Shown here: piece after piece, positions 23,639 through 32,206 of the stretch
Position numbering within the stretch: position 1 is the first letter of the stretch
Layout of the letters: each line of letters begins with the position of its first letter
Assembly (NCBI GenBank): GCA_902478885.1
Contig: CABSMS010000006.1
Coordinates: 1-38,873, forward strand
DNA length: 38,873 nucleotides
From: an uncultured Collinsella sp.
GTDB taxonomy: Bacteria; Actinomycetota; Coriobacteriia; Coriobacteriales; Coriobacteriaceae
Direction: 5' to 3'
Program-made: the position numbers and the translations under genes
The notes under the pieces: generated by a model
The model's input: the letters and a program-made list of their open reading frames with translations, nothing else
What the model was told of the DNA's origin: nothing
The model's database searches: none

Positions 23639-24970
23639 TTACAGAGCTTCCAGCGCGGCGGCGATGCGCTTCATGGCGGCATCGGCAGATGCTTGGTCGG
23701 GCGCCTCGGCCAGCACGCGGATAACCGACTCGGTTCCGCTCTTGCGCACGAGCACGCGGCCCTCGCCTGTCAGCGCAGCCTCGGCCTCGGCGATGGCGTT
23801 CTGCACGCCCATATTCTCGAGCGCGGCGTCCTTGTCCGCCACGTGCACGGCCACCTGCGCCTGTGGCAGCAGCTTGCACGGAGCCGTGAGCTGCGAGAGC
23901 GTCTCGCGCTCGGCACGAATCACTTCCATCACGCGCAGCGAGGTCATAATGCCGTCGCCCGTGCGCTCGATATCGCCAAAGATCGTATGGCCCGTCTGCT
24001 CGCCGCCCAGGCTGTAGCCGCCCTCGCGCATCTTGGCATACACGTGACGGTCGCCCACGCCGCTGGTCACGGCACTCAGGCCGGCAAGCTCCAACGACTT
24101 GATCAGGCCAAAGTTGCTGGCGATCGTCGGCACCACGGTACCGCCCGAGAGACGCCCGTGCTTGTTCAGGTACACACCGCACACGTACAGGATCTGGTCA
24201 CCGTCGACCACGCGGCCGCGCTCGTCCACGGCCAGGCAGCGGTCGGCATCGCCATCGTAGGCAAAACCCACATCCAGGCCCTGCTCCACCACGTGGCGCT
24301 GCAGGCGCTCAATATGCGTAGAGCCGCAGTCGACATTGATGTTAAAGCCATCGGGCGCGGCGTTGATCACGCGCACGTCGGCGCCCAGCGCGTCGAACAC
24401 CGGCTTGGCCACCGAGGAAGCCGAGCCGTTGGCGCAGTCGATACCGATCTTGACGCCCTGCAGCGAAAAGTTCGCGCTGGCGATGAGCGAAGCAATGTAG
24501 CGGTTGCGGCCCTGCATGTAGTCCACCGTGGCGCCGATGTGGTTGCCCGTGGCCAGCGGCACCTCGCTCTTGCCATCGATGTAGTCCTCGATGAGCTCCA
24601 GTACGTCCTCGTCCATCTTAAAACCGTCGCTATTGACGAGCTTAATGCCGTTATCGCAAAACGGGTTGTGGCTCGCGCTGATCATGATGCCGCAATCGAA
24701 GCAGCCTTCCACGGTCTGATGCGCCACGCCCGGCGTCGGGATCACGTGCAGCATATAGGCGTCCGCACCGCTCGCGACCAGACCGCTCACCAGCGCCGCC
24801 TCGAACATATAACTCGAGCGACGTGTGTCCTTGCCCACGATGACGCGCGCATTGCGCTCGCGGTTGGCGCCGTAATACCAGCCCACAAAACGGCCAATCT
24901 TATAAGCGTGCTCTACCGTCAGCCCAACGTTGGCCTCACCGCGAAAGCCGTCGGTGCCAAAGTACTTCAT
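23639..24970 (-). CDS. glmM: Phosphoglucosamine mutase
   Basis: Converts glucosamine-6-phosphate to glucosamine-1-phosphate for peptidoglycan precursor synthesis. The 443 residues are a normal length. Motifs: KYFGTDGFRG at the N-terminus, the phosphoserine site ISASHNP (Ser100), the metal loop YDGDADR (about 236-242) and the sugar-binding GEQTGH. The C-terminal phosphate-binding VRKSGTES is also present. AAGGAG stands just before the ATG. Codon pattern is like its neighbours. Confidence 0.96.
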   Translation of the reverse strand: MKYFGTDGFRGEANVGLTVEHAYKIGRFVGWYYGANRERNARVIVGKDTRRSSYMFEAALVSGLVASGADAYMLHVIPTPGVAHQTVEGCFDCGIMISASHNPFCDNGIKLVNSDGFKMDEDVLELIEDYIDGKSEVPLATGNHIGATVDYMQGRNRYIASLIASANFSLQGVKIGIDCANGSASSVAKPVFDALGADVRVINAAPDGFNINVDCGSTHIERLQRHVVEQGLDVGFAYDGDADRCLAVDERGRVVDGDQILYVCGVYLNKHGRLSGGTVVPTIASNFGLIKSLELAGLSAVTSGVGDRHVYAKMREGGYSLGGEQTGHTIFGDIERTGDGIMTSLRVMEVIRAERETLSQLTAPCKLLPQAQVAVHVADKDAALENMGVQNAIAEAEAALTGEGRVLVRKSGTESVIRVLAEAPDQASADAAMKRIAAALEAL

Positions 24971-24983
24971 GCGCTCTCCTTAC

Positions 24984-25016
24984 AAAATAGGGGCGAACAG
25001 ATTGCCTGTCCGCCCC
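24984..25016 (-). terminator. Terminator of the DUF4012 gene
   Basis: Minus-strand stem GGGGCGGACAG (25006-25016) with CTGTTCGCCCC (24990-25000), one G-U pair, a 5-nt loop, and TATTTTG after it. A-rich on the other side, so it could work in both directions. Confidence 0.8.
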
Positions 25017-25053
25017 AAAATGGTACTCGATTATCTGCGCTACCAGAAAAACC

Positions 25054-27366
25054 CTACGCCGACGCGCTGTCGCGAGCCGCCTGGCATGTAGGAGTCTGAC
25101 GCAGCGTAAGCGGCTTGTCCCCCGCCTCGGCCGACGTGGTCAGCGTATACGTGATCGTCGTCGTCTCGCCAGCATGCAGGTCAACGGTGCCCGAATAGAA
25201 GGGGATTCCATGCCACGTAGCGGCGCCAAGACCAAACTGGGTGCCCTCGACGGTCAGATCAGTAATGTTGCCGCCCGTCGGGGCAAACAACGAGACATTC
25301 AGACGCTCGTCGTCACGCGCGGCATCGGGTGCGCTCGCCGCAACGTAGTCGGGCAGCTTGCCAGCCTCCTCCTGCGTCATGATGTTCGTCAGGGTAACGG
25401 TGATGCGATAGGAGCACGTGCCGTCACCGTTCTTGATGCCCTGGCCAATCTGCGTATCGGCGTTCAGGTACCAGTCGAGCTTGGAGAAGCTCAGGTTGTT
25501 AAAGTAAACGCCGGCAACAGGATCGGCACTCGGGTCATCCGGATCGGGCAGCGAAGCGTCAATGCCCGTCTCTTTGATGGCACTCTGCTCGTCATCGTTT
25601 CTCATCCACGCGATCAGGCGGCCCTCTTCGGCACCGCGCTCAACGGCGCTGACAAGCTTCGTAACATCGACATCGCCGATACCGCCAAGGATCTTGTCGA
25701 AGGCAGCGCTGGCGACGGATGCAAAGATGCCGTCCGACTCCTCGACCGGATAGTTCCAGTACACATCGTGCATGAGGACCTTTGCGGCGTTGGTGCCGTC
25801 GACAACCGTTCCGTCGGGCAGCGAGACATTACCGACCAGGCCCAGCAGATACTGCAGGAACACCGGGTCGATACCGATGACGCCATCAACGTCCTGTCCA
25901 TACTGGGACTTCCACAGCGCGGCGACACGCTGCGAGTTGCGGGGCCAATCAGGCGAATAGGTATTGCCCGAGTTGTACAGGTTACTGTGGTTGCCGAACA
26001 GTGCCTCATCCTCTTCGTCGACGCTCTCGACTGCCTCATCCTCGCTGAGTCCAATGCGGGGAACAAACTCGCCAATCGACATCTGGCCGTCAGTGACCGA
26101 AATCAGGCCCTGCGAACCGCCAAAGCCGCCGCAAGCACGAATCTCGACGTTGTTCATGGCGTACATAAGGTAGTTGCGCGTCTGGCCGTTGGCGCCGAGC
26201 ATCTGGGGAAGGACGGGGGCGACCTTCTCCGCCGCGTCAACCGCACCGTTGAGGGTGGCAAAGCCGTCCTTGGCCTTATCGACCAGCTCGGTCACCTGGG
26301 AAATATGAGTATCGCCAATGCCCTGGACCTTCTCGTTGGCGCTCTTGAACACCTTCGAGCTGCTGGAAAGCGAATCGGCGACCGCCTGCAGCGCGGACAC
26401 GTTAATCATGCCGTCCTGGAACAGCTTGCCGGGCGTGGCCTGCGAAAGGTTGTCGGCCATGGGAACCAGCGCGTTGCTCGAGACATCGGACAGGGCGTCG
26501 ATCATGGTGCGGGCTGCGTTGATGTCACCGCCATACACCGGGATAAACGATGCCGCCGTCCACAGCGGGCTCGAGGTCTCCGCCTTCATGCTGTCGCAGA
26601 GCTCATCGATCTTCTTCGCGTCGTCAGGCAGCGTCGAAAAATCGCCCGACGTGACCTTGTCCTTAAGGCCACCGACGATCTCGACAGCCTCCTTCGCTTC
26701 GCTCTTTACGGTCTTTGCCGAGTTAAGCAGCATAAAGCCGCTTGCGCCAAGCGCAACGAGAAGCACCGCGACTACAACGGCAATAATGGCGCCGGTGTGA
26801 CGCTTTTTGCGCTCGCCCTTGCGATGGCGATGACGGACCAGACCGTCAGAGGTCGAACTCGGCGAAGCGTCGCCACCGTAGTTCAAGCCAAAATCGTAAT
26901 AATCTTCCTTGGAACCCGAGCCCGCAAACTCGGCACCGCTATCATCCAGGCGGGCGAACGTGCCAGTCTCGGAGGCGCCGGTGTAAATCGTGCCAAGGTT
27001 ACCCGTAAGCCCCGCGCCACCGGCAGAGGGAGTATTGTTGGCGGCCTTGTCGGCATTAACGTTGCCGGCGGCATTCGCGGCGTTGGCAGCACCTGCGTTG
27101 TTCGCGGGTACCGAAGGAGCCCCGCTCGGCTGCGACGTGGAGGTTGCACCGCCCGCAAAGACATTCCCTCTTGCACGGCCGGTCTTTTTTGCCTTTTGAG
27201 ACTGCTCGTACAGAGCGGTAAACATCGCTGTCTCGCCCGGGGACACGCGCTTACCGGAACCGCCCTGTCCAGCGCCGCCCGGCGTGCCGGCCTTACCAGC
27301 CCCGTTCGGACGCGGCGGAACTGCAGGACGGCCGCTATCGCTGCCCTTAAAGTGATTACCAGCCAT
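25054..27366 (-). CDS. DUF4012-domain membrane protein
   Basis: Function unknown; the DUF4012 family is common in actinobacteria, often near cell-surface loci. The 770-residue protein has a low-complexity N-terminus (about 1-175) rich in Gly, Ala, Asn and Pro, a Lys/Arg-rich patch, one transmembrane helix (about 191-214), and a long outside part. The conserved core includes LMYAMNNVEIRACGGFGGSQGLISV, GVIGIDPVFLQYLLGL and KVLMHDVYWNYP. The C-terminus has a beta-rich segment. I start at the ATG at 27366, with AGGA 8 bases before it. It is 83 bp from glmM. A role in envelope or polysaccharide biology is a guess. Confidence 0.82.
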   Translation of the reverse strand: MAGNHFKGSDSGRPAVPPRPNGAGKAGTPGGAGQGGSGKRVSPGETAMFTALYEQSQKAKKTGRARGNVFAGGATSTSQPSGAPSVPANNAGAANAANAAGNVNADKAANNTPSAGGAGLTGNLGTIYTGASETGTFARLDDSGAEFAGSGSKEDYYDFGLNYGGDASPSSTSDGLVRHRHRKGERKKRHTGAIIAVVVAVLLVALGASGFMLLNSAKTVKSEAKEAVEIVGGLKDKVTSGDFSTLPDDAKKIDELCDSMKAETSSPLWTAASFIPVYGGDINAARTMIDALSDVSSNALVPMADNLSQATPGKLFQDGMINVSALQAVADSLSSSSKVFKSANEKVQGIGDTHISQVTELVDKAKDGFATLNGAVDAAEKVAPVLPQMLGANGQTRNYLMYAMNNVEIRACGGFGGSQGLISVTDGQMSIGEFVPRIGLSEDEAVESVDEEDEALFGNHSNLYNSGNTYSPDWPRNSQRVAALWKSQYGQDVDGVIGIDPVFLQYLLGLVGNVSLPDGTVVDGTNAAKVLMHDVYWNYPVEESDGIFASVASAAFDKILGGIGDVDVTKLVSAVERGAEEGRLIAWMRNDDEQSAIKETGIDASLPDPDDPSADPVAGVYFNNLSFSKLDWYLNADTQIGQGIKNGDGTCSYRITVTLTNIMTQEEAGKLPDYVAASAPDAARDDERLNVSLFAPTGGNITDLTVEGTQFGLGAATWHGIPFYSGTVDLHAGETTTITYTLTTSAEAGDKPLTLRQTPTCQAARDSASA

Positions 27367-27515
27367 AAAGAAATCCTCGCAATTGAGTCGCAATGAAAAA
27401 GTCCATAACGTTACTAGTTTATGGCATTTTGAGCATCGACAGCTAAACTCCAGACACGGACATCAATTGGCGAAAATGCGGCACAACACCTTTTCCGTCT
27501 TGGCAGCGGCGCCAG

Positions 27516-28538
27516 CTACACCGTGAGGAACATCATCACGATGATCATGGCAAAGCCGATAAGGTCGGTCGGCAAAAACACCGTGCCCAGCATAACGGCG
27601 CTGGTGATGGTCGCCGAGACGGGCTCCACGGTTCCGATGAGACTCGCACGCACCGAGCCGATGTCCTTAACGCCCTGCATATAGAGCATGTAAGCAAAAA
27701 ACGAGCCGATAACCACGAACACCGCGAGCGCCTCGACGCCGGCAGCGTCGAGTGCCGGCACATGCGCCCAGGGCTGCACGAAGACACATGAGATCACGCC
27801 CGCCGTGAGCATTGCCGAGCCCGTGACGATGGGGCTGCCGTATTCGGGCAGGATCTTGGCGGGAATCACCGCCATACACGCGGCGCTGACCGCACACATA
27901 AGACCTGCTGCCAGGCCAAGCGGCGAGATATTCAGGCTGGTGGGGTCGCCGCCGGTGGCGATTAAAAAGGTTCCACCCAGAGCCAGGCCAATGCCGATGA
28001 CTTCGCGAGTACGCGGCATGCGGCGATCGATCACGCAGGTGTAGCCCATGATGATAACGAGCTGCAGGCACTGGAGCACCGTCGCGGTTCCGGCGTTCGT
28101 CAGGCGCACGGCCGAAAGATAGCAAAACTGGTTGAACAGCAGGCCAAAGGCGGTAAAGAGCAGCAGCTGCTTGCGATCGGCGGGTGTGGTCCAAAGCTTG
28201 ACCAGGCGTGCGCGGTCGCGCGTGACAACCACAGCCATAAAGAGCAGGCCGGCGAGAATCTGACGCACGCTCATAAGCCACAGCGTATCGACATGGTAGG
28301 TATCGAACAAAAAACTCGCGCTGGTGCCCGAGAAGCCCCAAAACGAACCGCCCACCAGCGTAGCCAAGACGCCCGTGATCATCTTGCGCGTCGAAGCGCT
28401 GTTCAGGCGGTCGCGCCATGCGCGACGGGTGTTGCGGCTGAGCTCGTCGGTGCCCTCGGGCGCATCAATGTTCGATATATCGGTCATCGGCACCGAAGCC
28501 CCTGCGCCTTCGACCTGCTCGACACACTCTTTGCTCAT
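27516..28538 (-). CDS. EamA-family (DMT) transporter
   Basis: Ten-helix exporter-type membrane protein made of two EamA repeats, 340 residues. The first repeat covers about 45-180 (VGGSFWGFSGTSASFLF at its start), the second about 195-335 (AAGLMCAVSAACMAVIPAKIL). The GTVEPVSATI motif in the second repeat is typical. The N-terminal 40 residues are soluble and variable. The start ATG 28538 has GGGGGAG about 4 bases before it; the frame is open upstream to 28745 but that lacks a ribosome binding site. The substrate cannot be told. Confidence 0.9.
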   Translation of the reverse strand: MSKECVEQVEGAGASVPMTDISNIDAPEGTDELSRNTRRAWRDRLNSASTRKMITGVLATLVGGSFWGFSGTSASFLFDTYHVDTLWLMSVRQILAGLLFMAVVVTRDRARLVKLWTTPADRKQLLLFTAFGLLFNQFCYLSAVRLTNAGTATVLQCLQLVIIMGYTCVIDRRMPRTREVIGIGLALGGTFLIATGGDPTSLNISPLGLAAGLMCAVSAACMAVIPAKILPEYGSPIVTGSAMLTAGVISCVFVQPWAHVPALDAAGVEALAVFVVIGSFFAYMLYMQGVKDIGSVRASLIGTVEPVSATITSAVMLGTVFLPTDLIGFAMIIVMMFLTV

Positions 28539-28769
28539 TCCACTCCCCCGAAACAGTCTGGAAGCAATTCGGCTTACCTTACCACGGCGAAGGCACCAGC
28601 TGGAGGCTTGTCCGCTTATCGGTAGGACAATTCCGCAGGCGTCTTTCCATAGCTCGATACCGCAATGGCCTTGCATTATGCGACAGCCAAATCGCGGCAG
28701 CAGGCTCTTTTGAAATGGATACGACAAAGCCCCCGAATTCCACAATGTAAGCGATTTTTAAAAATGTTC

Positions 28770-28798
28770 TTGCCACCGAGTTCAGGCTCCGTTATATT
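28770..28798 (+). promoter_or_regulatory. tRNA-Val promoter
   Basis: TTGCCA (28770-28775), 17 bp, TATATT (28793-28798), about 30 bp ahead of the tRNA. The 231 bp before it (28539-28769) hold nothing I can identify. Confidence 0.8.
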
Positions 28799-28827
28799 AT
28801 CCCTTGCGCGCTTGCGCACCCTTGATC

Positions 28828-28902
28828 GGGCGTTTAGCTCAGGGGGAGAGCGCTTCCCTGACACGGAAGAGGTCAGAAGTTCAAATCTTCTAACGCCCAC
28901 CA
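28828..28902 (+). tRNA. tRNA-Val(GAC)
   Basis: Full cloverleaf: acceptor GGGCGTT/AACGCCC, D arm GCTC/GAGC, anticodon arm CTTCC/GGAAG with loop CTGACAC (anticodon GAC), T arm AGAAG-TTCAAAT-CTTCT, discriminator A and an encoded CCA (28900-28902). Confidence 0.96.
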
Positions 28903-28910
28903 AATGTTCG

Positions 28911-28947
28911 CAGCTCAGAGGCTATGTCCTCTGGGCTGTTTTGTTTT
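28911..28947 (+). terminator. tRNA-Val terminator
   Basis: CAGCTCAGAGG (28911-28921) pairs with CCTCTGGGCTG (28928-28938), one G-T pair, 6-nt loop, then TTTTGTTTT. Confidence 0.88.
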
Positions 28948-29184
28948 ATGTCGCCAAATCAGCTAGCAGCTCCAACCGCCCTGCCCATGCACAAAACCAC
29001 GTCAGCGACCCAAGTGCCTATCCCGGCTGACCCCGCAGTCAATCAAAACCGCCCCAATAGCCACCGAGGCCGAGACCAACGCGTCTCGAACCCATCTGAG
29101 CCGCAGCTTCTCGGCAAAACGCCACAACGTCCACACCCTGCGGTATCCTTGAGTCACTTGCACCTGCAGCACCAAGGAGCCGCC

Positions 29185-29871
29185 ATGCGCACCGAGCTCG
29201 ATGTCCCCTTTTCGCACAAAGAAGAAGCCAAGGCGCTGGGCGCCAAATGGGACCGGACCAAGAAGATCTGGTATGTACCCAGCGGCGTCAACCCCGAGCC
29301 CTTTGCCGAGTGGCTGCCCGGTGTTGACCGATCCGACCCCTCGGCGCCGTATATATATCTAGTACTGGGCAAGCGCGAGTGCTGGAAGTGTCACAAAGAG
29401 ACCTCGGTCTCGGCCTTCGGCATTCCCTATCGAGCCGATAACGACGAGAGCATCGTCATCGCGCACGCGCCCAACGAAGCCGGGCACATTGCCATCGACA
29501 CGGCCAACGCCAACGCACTCGCCATCGTGCCCGCTCTTGGCTGCGTGCCGGGCGAGATCCGTGACTACCTTCATAAGCGCTGCGGCTACAAGCCCGTAGG
29601 CGCGCGAGCCTCCAAAGCCCCGTCGCTCGGCAACACGTGCACCAGTTGCGACGCGCTGCAAGGCAGCCGCTATCTGTTCGAGGAGCCCTCGTCCCCGTTT
29701 GCCCTCACTGCCATCAACAAGCTGCCGGCACTGGAGTTTGTACGCGTCGAAGTTGCCGGCGTCTTTGGCGTCCCGGCCACGCGCACCGACTTTGACCAGG
29801 CACTCTTTACCTGGGCACGCGACCATCACGCCGAGTTCCACAGGCAACTCGGTGAGGGGGTTTATTTGTAG
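29185..29871 (+). CDS. DUF5710-domain protein with Cys pairs
   Basis: The first 45 residues (LDVPFSHKEEAKALGAKWDRTKKIWYVP) match the DUF5710 module, a short domain often attached to DNA-processing or mobile-element proteins. After it come CWKC (about 71-74) and CTSC (about 152-155), which could bind one zinc between them, and a C-terminal helical tail. The function is unknown. AAGGAG lies 5 bases before the ATG at 29185; the frame is open upstream to 28924 through the tRNA terminator, which I reject. It has 228 residues and lies downstream of tRNA-Val in an accessory stretch. Confidence 0.72.
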   Translation: MRTELDVPFSHKEEAKALGAKWDRTKKIWYVPSGVNPEPFAEWLPGVDRSDPSAPYIYLVLGKRECWKCHKETSVSAFGIPYRADNDESIVIAHAPNEAGHIAIDTANANALAIVPALGCVPGEIRDYLHKRCGYKPVGARASKAPSLGNTCTSCDALQGSRYLFEEPSSPFALTAINKLPALEFVRVEVAGVFGVPATRTDFDQALFTWARDHHAEFHRQLGEGVYL

Positions 29872-29909
29872 GGACGGAGATGCCTTCACAGCCAGCTCCT
29901 CCGCATCAC

Positions 29910-30194
29910 CTATCCCTCGTCGCCGGCGTCATACACGATATCGAGGCCACAAACAGGGCATTTCTCCGGATACACCGGCATATGAACGCCTGTCTGTTTT
30001 CTCACTTCGTCGCTAAGTCTGTCACGCGCATCGATGAACCGAATGTCGAGACACGGTATTTGCGAGCCGCAGCAAGGGCAGGTGACGACAAACGACCCGC
30101 AATCAACCTCTACGCTCGGAAACATATTGTTGTCGATAAGGGCACACGGCAGTTTTCCGTACTTCCCCATCGCAATATCGCCTCGCCAGCTCAT
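29910..30194 (-). CDS. Small zinc-ribbon protein, 94 aa
   Basis: Two cysteine knuckles, CPCCGS (about 41-46) and CPVCG (about 80-84), suggest a zinc-ribbon fold; an extra Cys follows the first. The protein has no membrane segment. The ATG at 30194 has GAGGGGAG 5 bases before it; upstream in-frame sequence to 30266 has no such site. I cannot name a function. It lies between the DUF5710 and HNH genes, on the same strand as the latter. Confidence 0.6.
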   Translation of the reverse strand: MSWRGDIAMGKYGKLPCALIDNNMFPSVEVDCGSFVVTCPCCGSQIPCLDIRFIDARDRLSDEVRKQTGVHMPVYPEKCPVCGLDIVYDAGDEG

Positions 30195-30316
30195 ACACGC
30201 TCCCCTCTCGCTATACAAAACAGGAAGAGCATGCACCGGCAGGCGTGCGCGAGATTGCATCGCCACGCGATCCGATCAAACAACACGATCGTCAAAGAAT
30301 GCCAAAGCCAAATACG

Positions 30317-31399
30317 CTAATACGGCAGAAGCCCCGCCTTTTCACGCTTCTTTTCCGAGCGATCGAACTCAATGCGATGGGCCTCAAGAAACACCGTATT
30401 GGGTCGCCACTGACGCTCATTCGGCTGCCTTAGCGTCGCACCCGCAAAGGAAACGTAGTCGGTCTTATCCAGCAGGTACGATCCGCACAGCCGATATTCG
30501 CCGCAAACAGGCTCAAACGAAATCAGGTGAGCATCAAATAGGGAATGAAGATCGCGCCGAAGCAGAATGCCGTTGCTGGCAACCTGCGATTTGGGTCCCG
30601 AGTAATTCTCGATATGTGCAGCCTCCAGAGCTTCGCTGACGCCGCAGTCCGACACCGCGCAACGGCCATCATAGGCGGCAACGAGCTGCTTGCGGAACCA
30701 TTGCTGCCCCAATCGCTCGTGCCTTAACGCATAGCGGACCTTTTCGTCGTCGGTCGTACCCTGTCCGGCAAACTCAATATCGACGGGCATGTGCTTCAGA
30801 TAACTCATGTCGGGCGCAAAACGAGGGTCCGGTCCGCCTTTATGAACAGGACCGTGCAGAACAAACCATCCGTTTTCGGGCTCGAACCGTTCAACAAATG
30901 CAAGGCCGAGCACCTTGTAGCCCACCTCGGTTGCAAATATGACTCCGACTGGAACGCCACATTCCATGCAGTTGAGCATTTTACGGTTGTAATTCTGGTC
31001 TCGAAAACCAACGGTACCTGGCGCTTGAACCGAGTACTTAATGACCCACGTACCATCGTCCAAATAGAGCGGAGGCACATCGGTGTAGAAGCTCTTTTTA
31101 GAGTTATGGACCGAAAGCGCAAAGATCTTATTGGGATCTTGCTTCACCCGATCCTGGCCCGGCCAGAAGATCCCTGAATCCCGCGTTACGGGAAAGAAGT
31201 CCGAGCCAATTCTCAAACGGTACTGATACTGAGGGCTATCTTCCTTGGTGTGGTGCGGAAGGCTGGTCCAAACGCCGCCGCGCTGCTCCTCACCCAGAAA
31301 CCACTCCCATGCCTCAACGTATTCGGAAGGCACGAGACTGCAGGCGCGGTCATAGCTTGGTCCATCCATCAACGGAACAGCAAGGTCAATGTCGTTCAT
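30317..31399 (-). CDS. HNH restriction-type endonuclease
   Basis: A 360-residue protein with a C-terminal HNH_2-type domain: CAVSDCGVSEALEAAHIENYSG, then NGILLRRDLHSLFDAHLISF, giving the His, Asn and His pattern (AAHI, SNG, DLHSLFD) that binds metal and cuts DNA. The N-terminal part (about 50-190, with GTVGFRDQNYNRKMLNCMECGVPVGVIF) looks like the putative base-recognition module that accompanies this HNH in actinobacterial type IV-like restriction proteins. No methylase is next to it, so a nuclease that attacks modified DNA is more likely than a classical type II enzyme. ATG 31399; a GTG at 31408 is possible. Confidence 0.78.
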   Translation of the reverse strand: MNDIDLAVPLMDGPSYDRACSLVPSEYVEAWEWFLGEEQRGGVWTSLPHHTKEDSPQYQYRLRIGSDFFPVTRDSGIFWPGQDRVKQDPNKIFALSVHNSKKSFYTDVPPLYLDDGTWVIKYSVQAPGTVGFRDQNYNRKMLNCMECGVPVGVIFATEVGYKVLGLAFVERFEPENGWFVLHGPVHKGGPDPRFAPDMSYLKHMPVDIEFAGQGTTDDEKVRYALRHERLGQQWFRKQLVAAYDGRCAVSDCGVSEALEAAHIENYSGPKSQVASNGILLRRDLHSLFDAHLISFEPVCGEYRLCGSYLLDKTDYVSFAGATLRQPNERQWRPNTVFLEAHRIEFDRSEKKREKAGLLPY

Positions 31400-31413
31400 C
31401 GCCAGCACCTACA

Positions 31414-31442
31414 ACCATACGAACGCGAGTCATGCCCCTCAA
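31414..31442 (-). promoter_or_regulatory. Possible promoter of the HNH gene
   Basis: Minus strand TTGAGG (31437-31442), 17 bp, TATGGT (31414-31419), giving a short leader before the ATG at 31399. The rest of the divergent 215-bp gap holds only a -10-like TATACT at 31552-31557 for the plus-strand gene. Confidence 0.45.
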
Positions 31443-31614
31443 TAATATGGCCGAGAGTCAATTATTACGAGATCTCATTCCGCGATCGGCACATCGTTGA
31501 TGCTCTCGGTTTGCCGCTGGCGCGCTTGTACCCCGCTACCCCACTTCCCTGTATACTGATGTAGCACGTGTTTCATCCGGGCTTGTTGGGCCGGGTCGTT
31601 CATGGGAGGGTCTT

Positions 31615-32106
31615 ATGGCTGCCTCGAATCCGCCTAAGGGGAGCGTTTCTTCTTCGTCCATCAAGCCGGTTACGCGCAAGGCTGTGCGTTGCCAGCGCGA
31701 GGTCGCTTGGCTTGTCACGCAGGCGGCGGGCAGGCTTGTGGCGACCACTCAGGACGTCAATGCGCCTACGCCGAGCTTTGTGTTAGCGGCGGCGCTGGAT
31801 TTTGTGCGCCAATTGGAGCTTGCCGCACAGGATGCCAGCGGCCACCTCGACTACCAGAATGTTATGGCGCCCGACCTGCAAACGTTCTGCCACATGGCCA
31901 AGTTGCCCGCCGCACCCAATGCGCTTTCGGACGCAGGCTACATGTTTACGCTTTCGGGCGCGGACCTTATCCGCGACATCTATGCATACTGCAGCGAGCT
32001 CGCCGAGCGCCACGTCTTTGACGCGGCTGAAGTCAAACCGGGATATGTCATCAAGCTGGTTCTTAGGCTGTTCTTGATGGACGGGTTCGGGGCCATGCCG
32101 GCGTAA
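31615..32106 (+). CDS. Hypothetical protein, 163 aa
   Basis: I do not recognise it. It is a soluble, mostly helical protein with a Ser/Lys-rich first 25 residues and no clear motif (later parts include VLAAALDFVRQLELAA and SGADLIRDIYAYCSELAERH). GGGAGGG lies about 6 bases before the ATG. Codon use matches the genome, so a real gene is likely. It sits alone between the HNH endonuclease and the AlbA_2 regulator, transcribed away from the first and toward the second. Confidence 0.65.
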   Translation: MAASNPPKGSVSSSSIKPVTRKAVRCQREVAWLVTQAAGRLVATTQDVNAPTPSFVLAAALDFVRQLELAAQDASGHLDYQNVMAPDLQTFCHMAKLPAAPNALSDAGYMFTLSGADLIRDIYAYCSELAERHVFDAAEVKPGYVIKLVLRLFLMDGFGAMPA

Positions 32107-32206
32107 GCCGAGTCTTTAGCATCACCGTCGACTGGGCAACAACCGCTTTACCTTAGTGGGCGCCAATTGAGGGTCGATTATTGGGTCGCCTCGTCCACTA
32201 ACGCAT

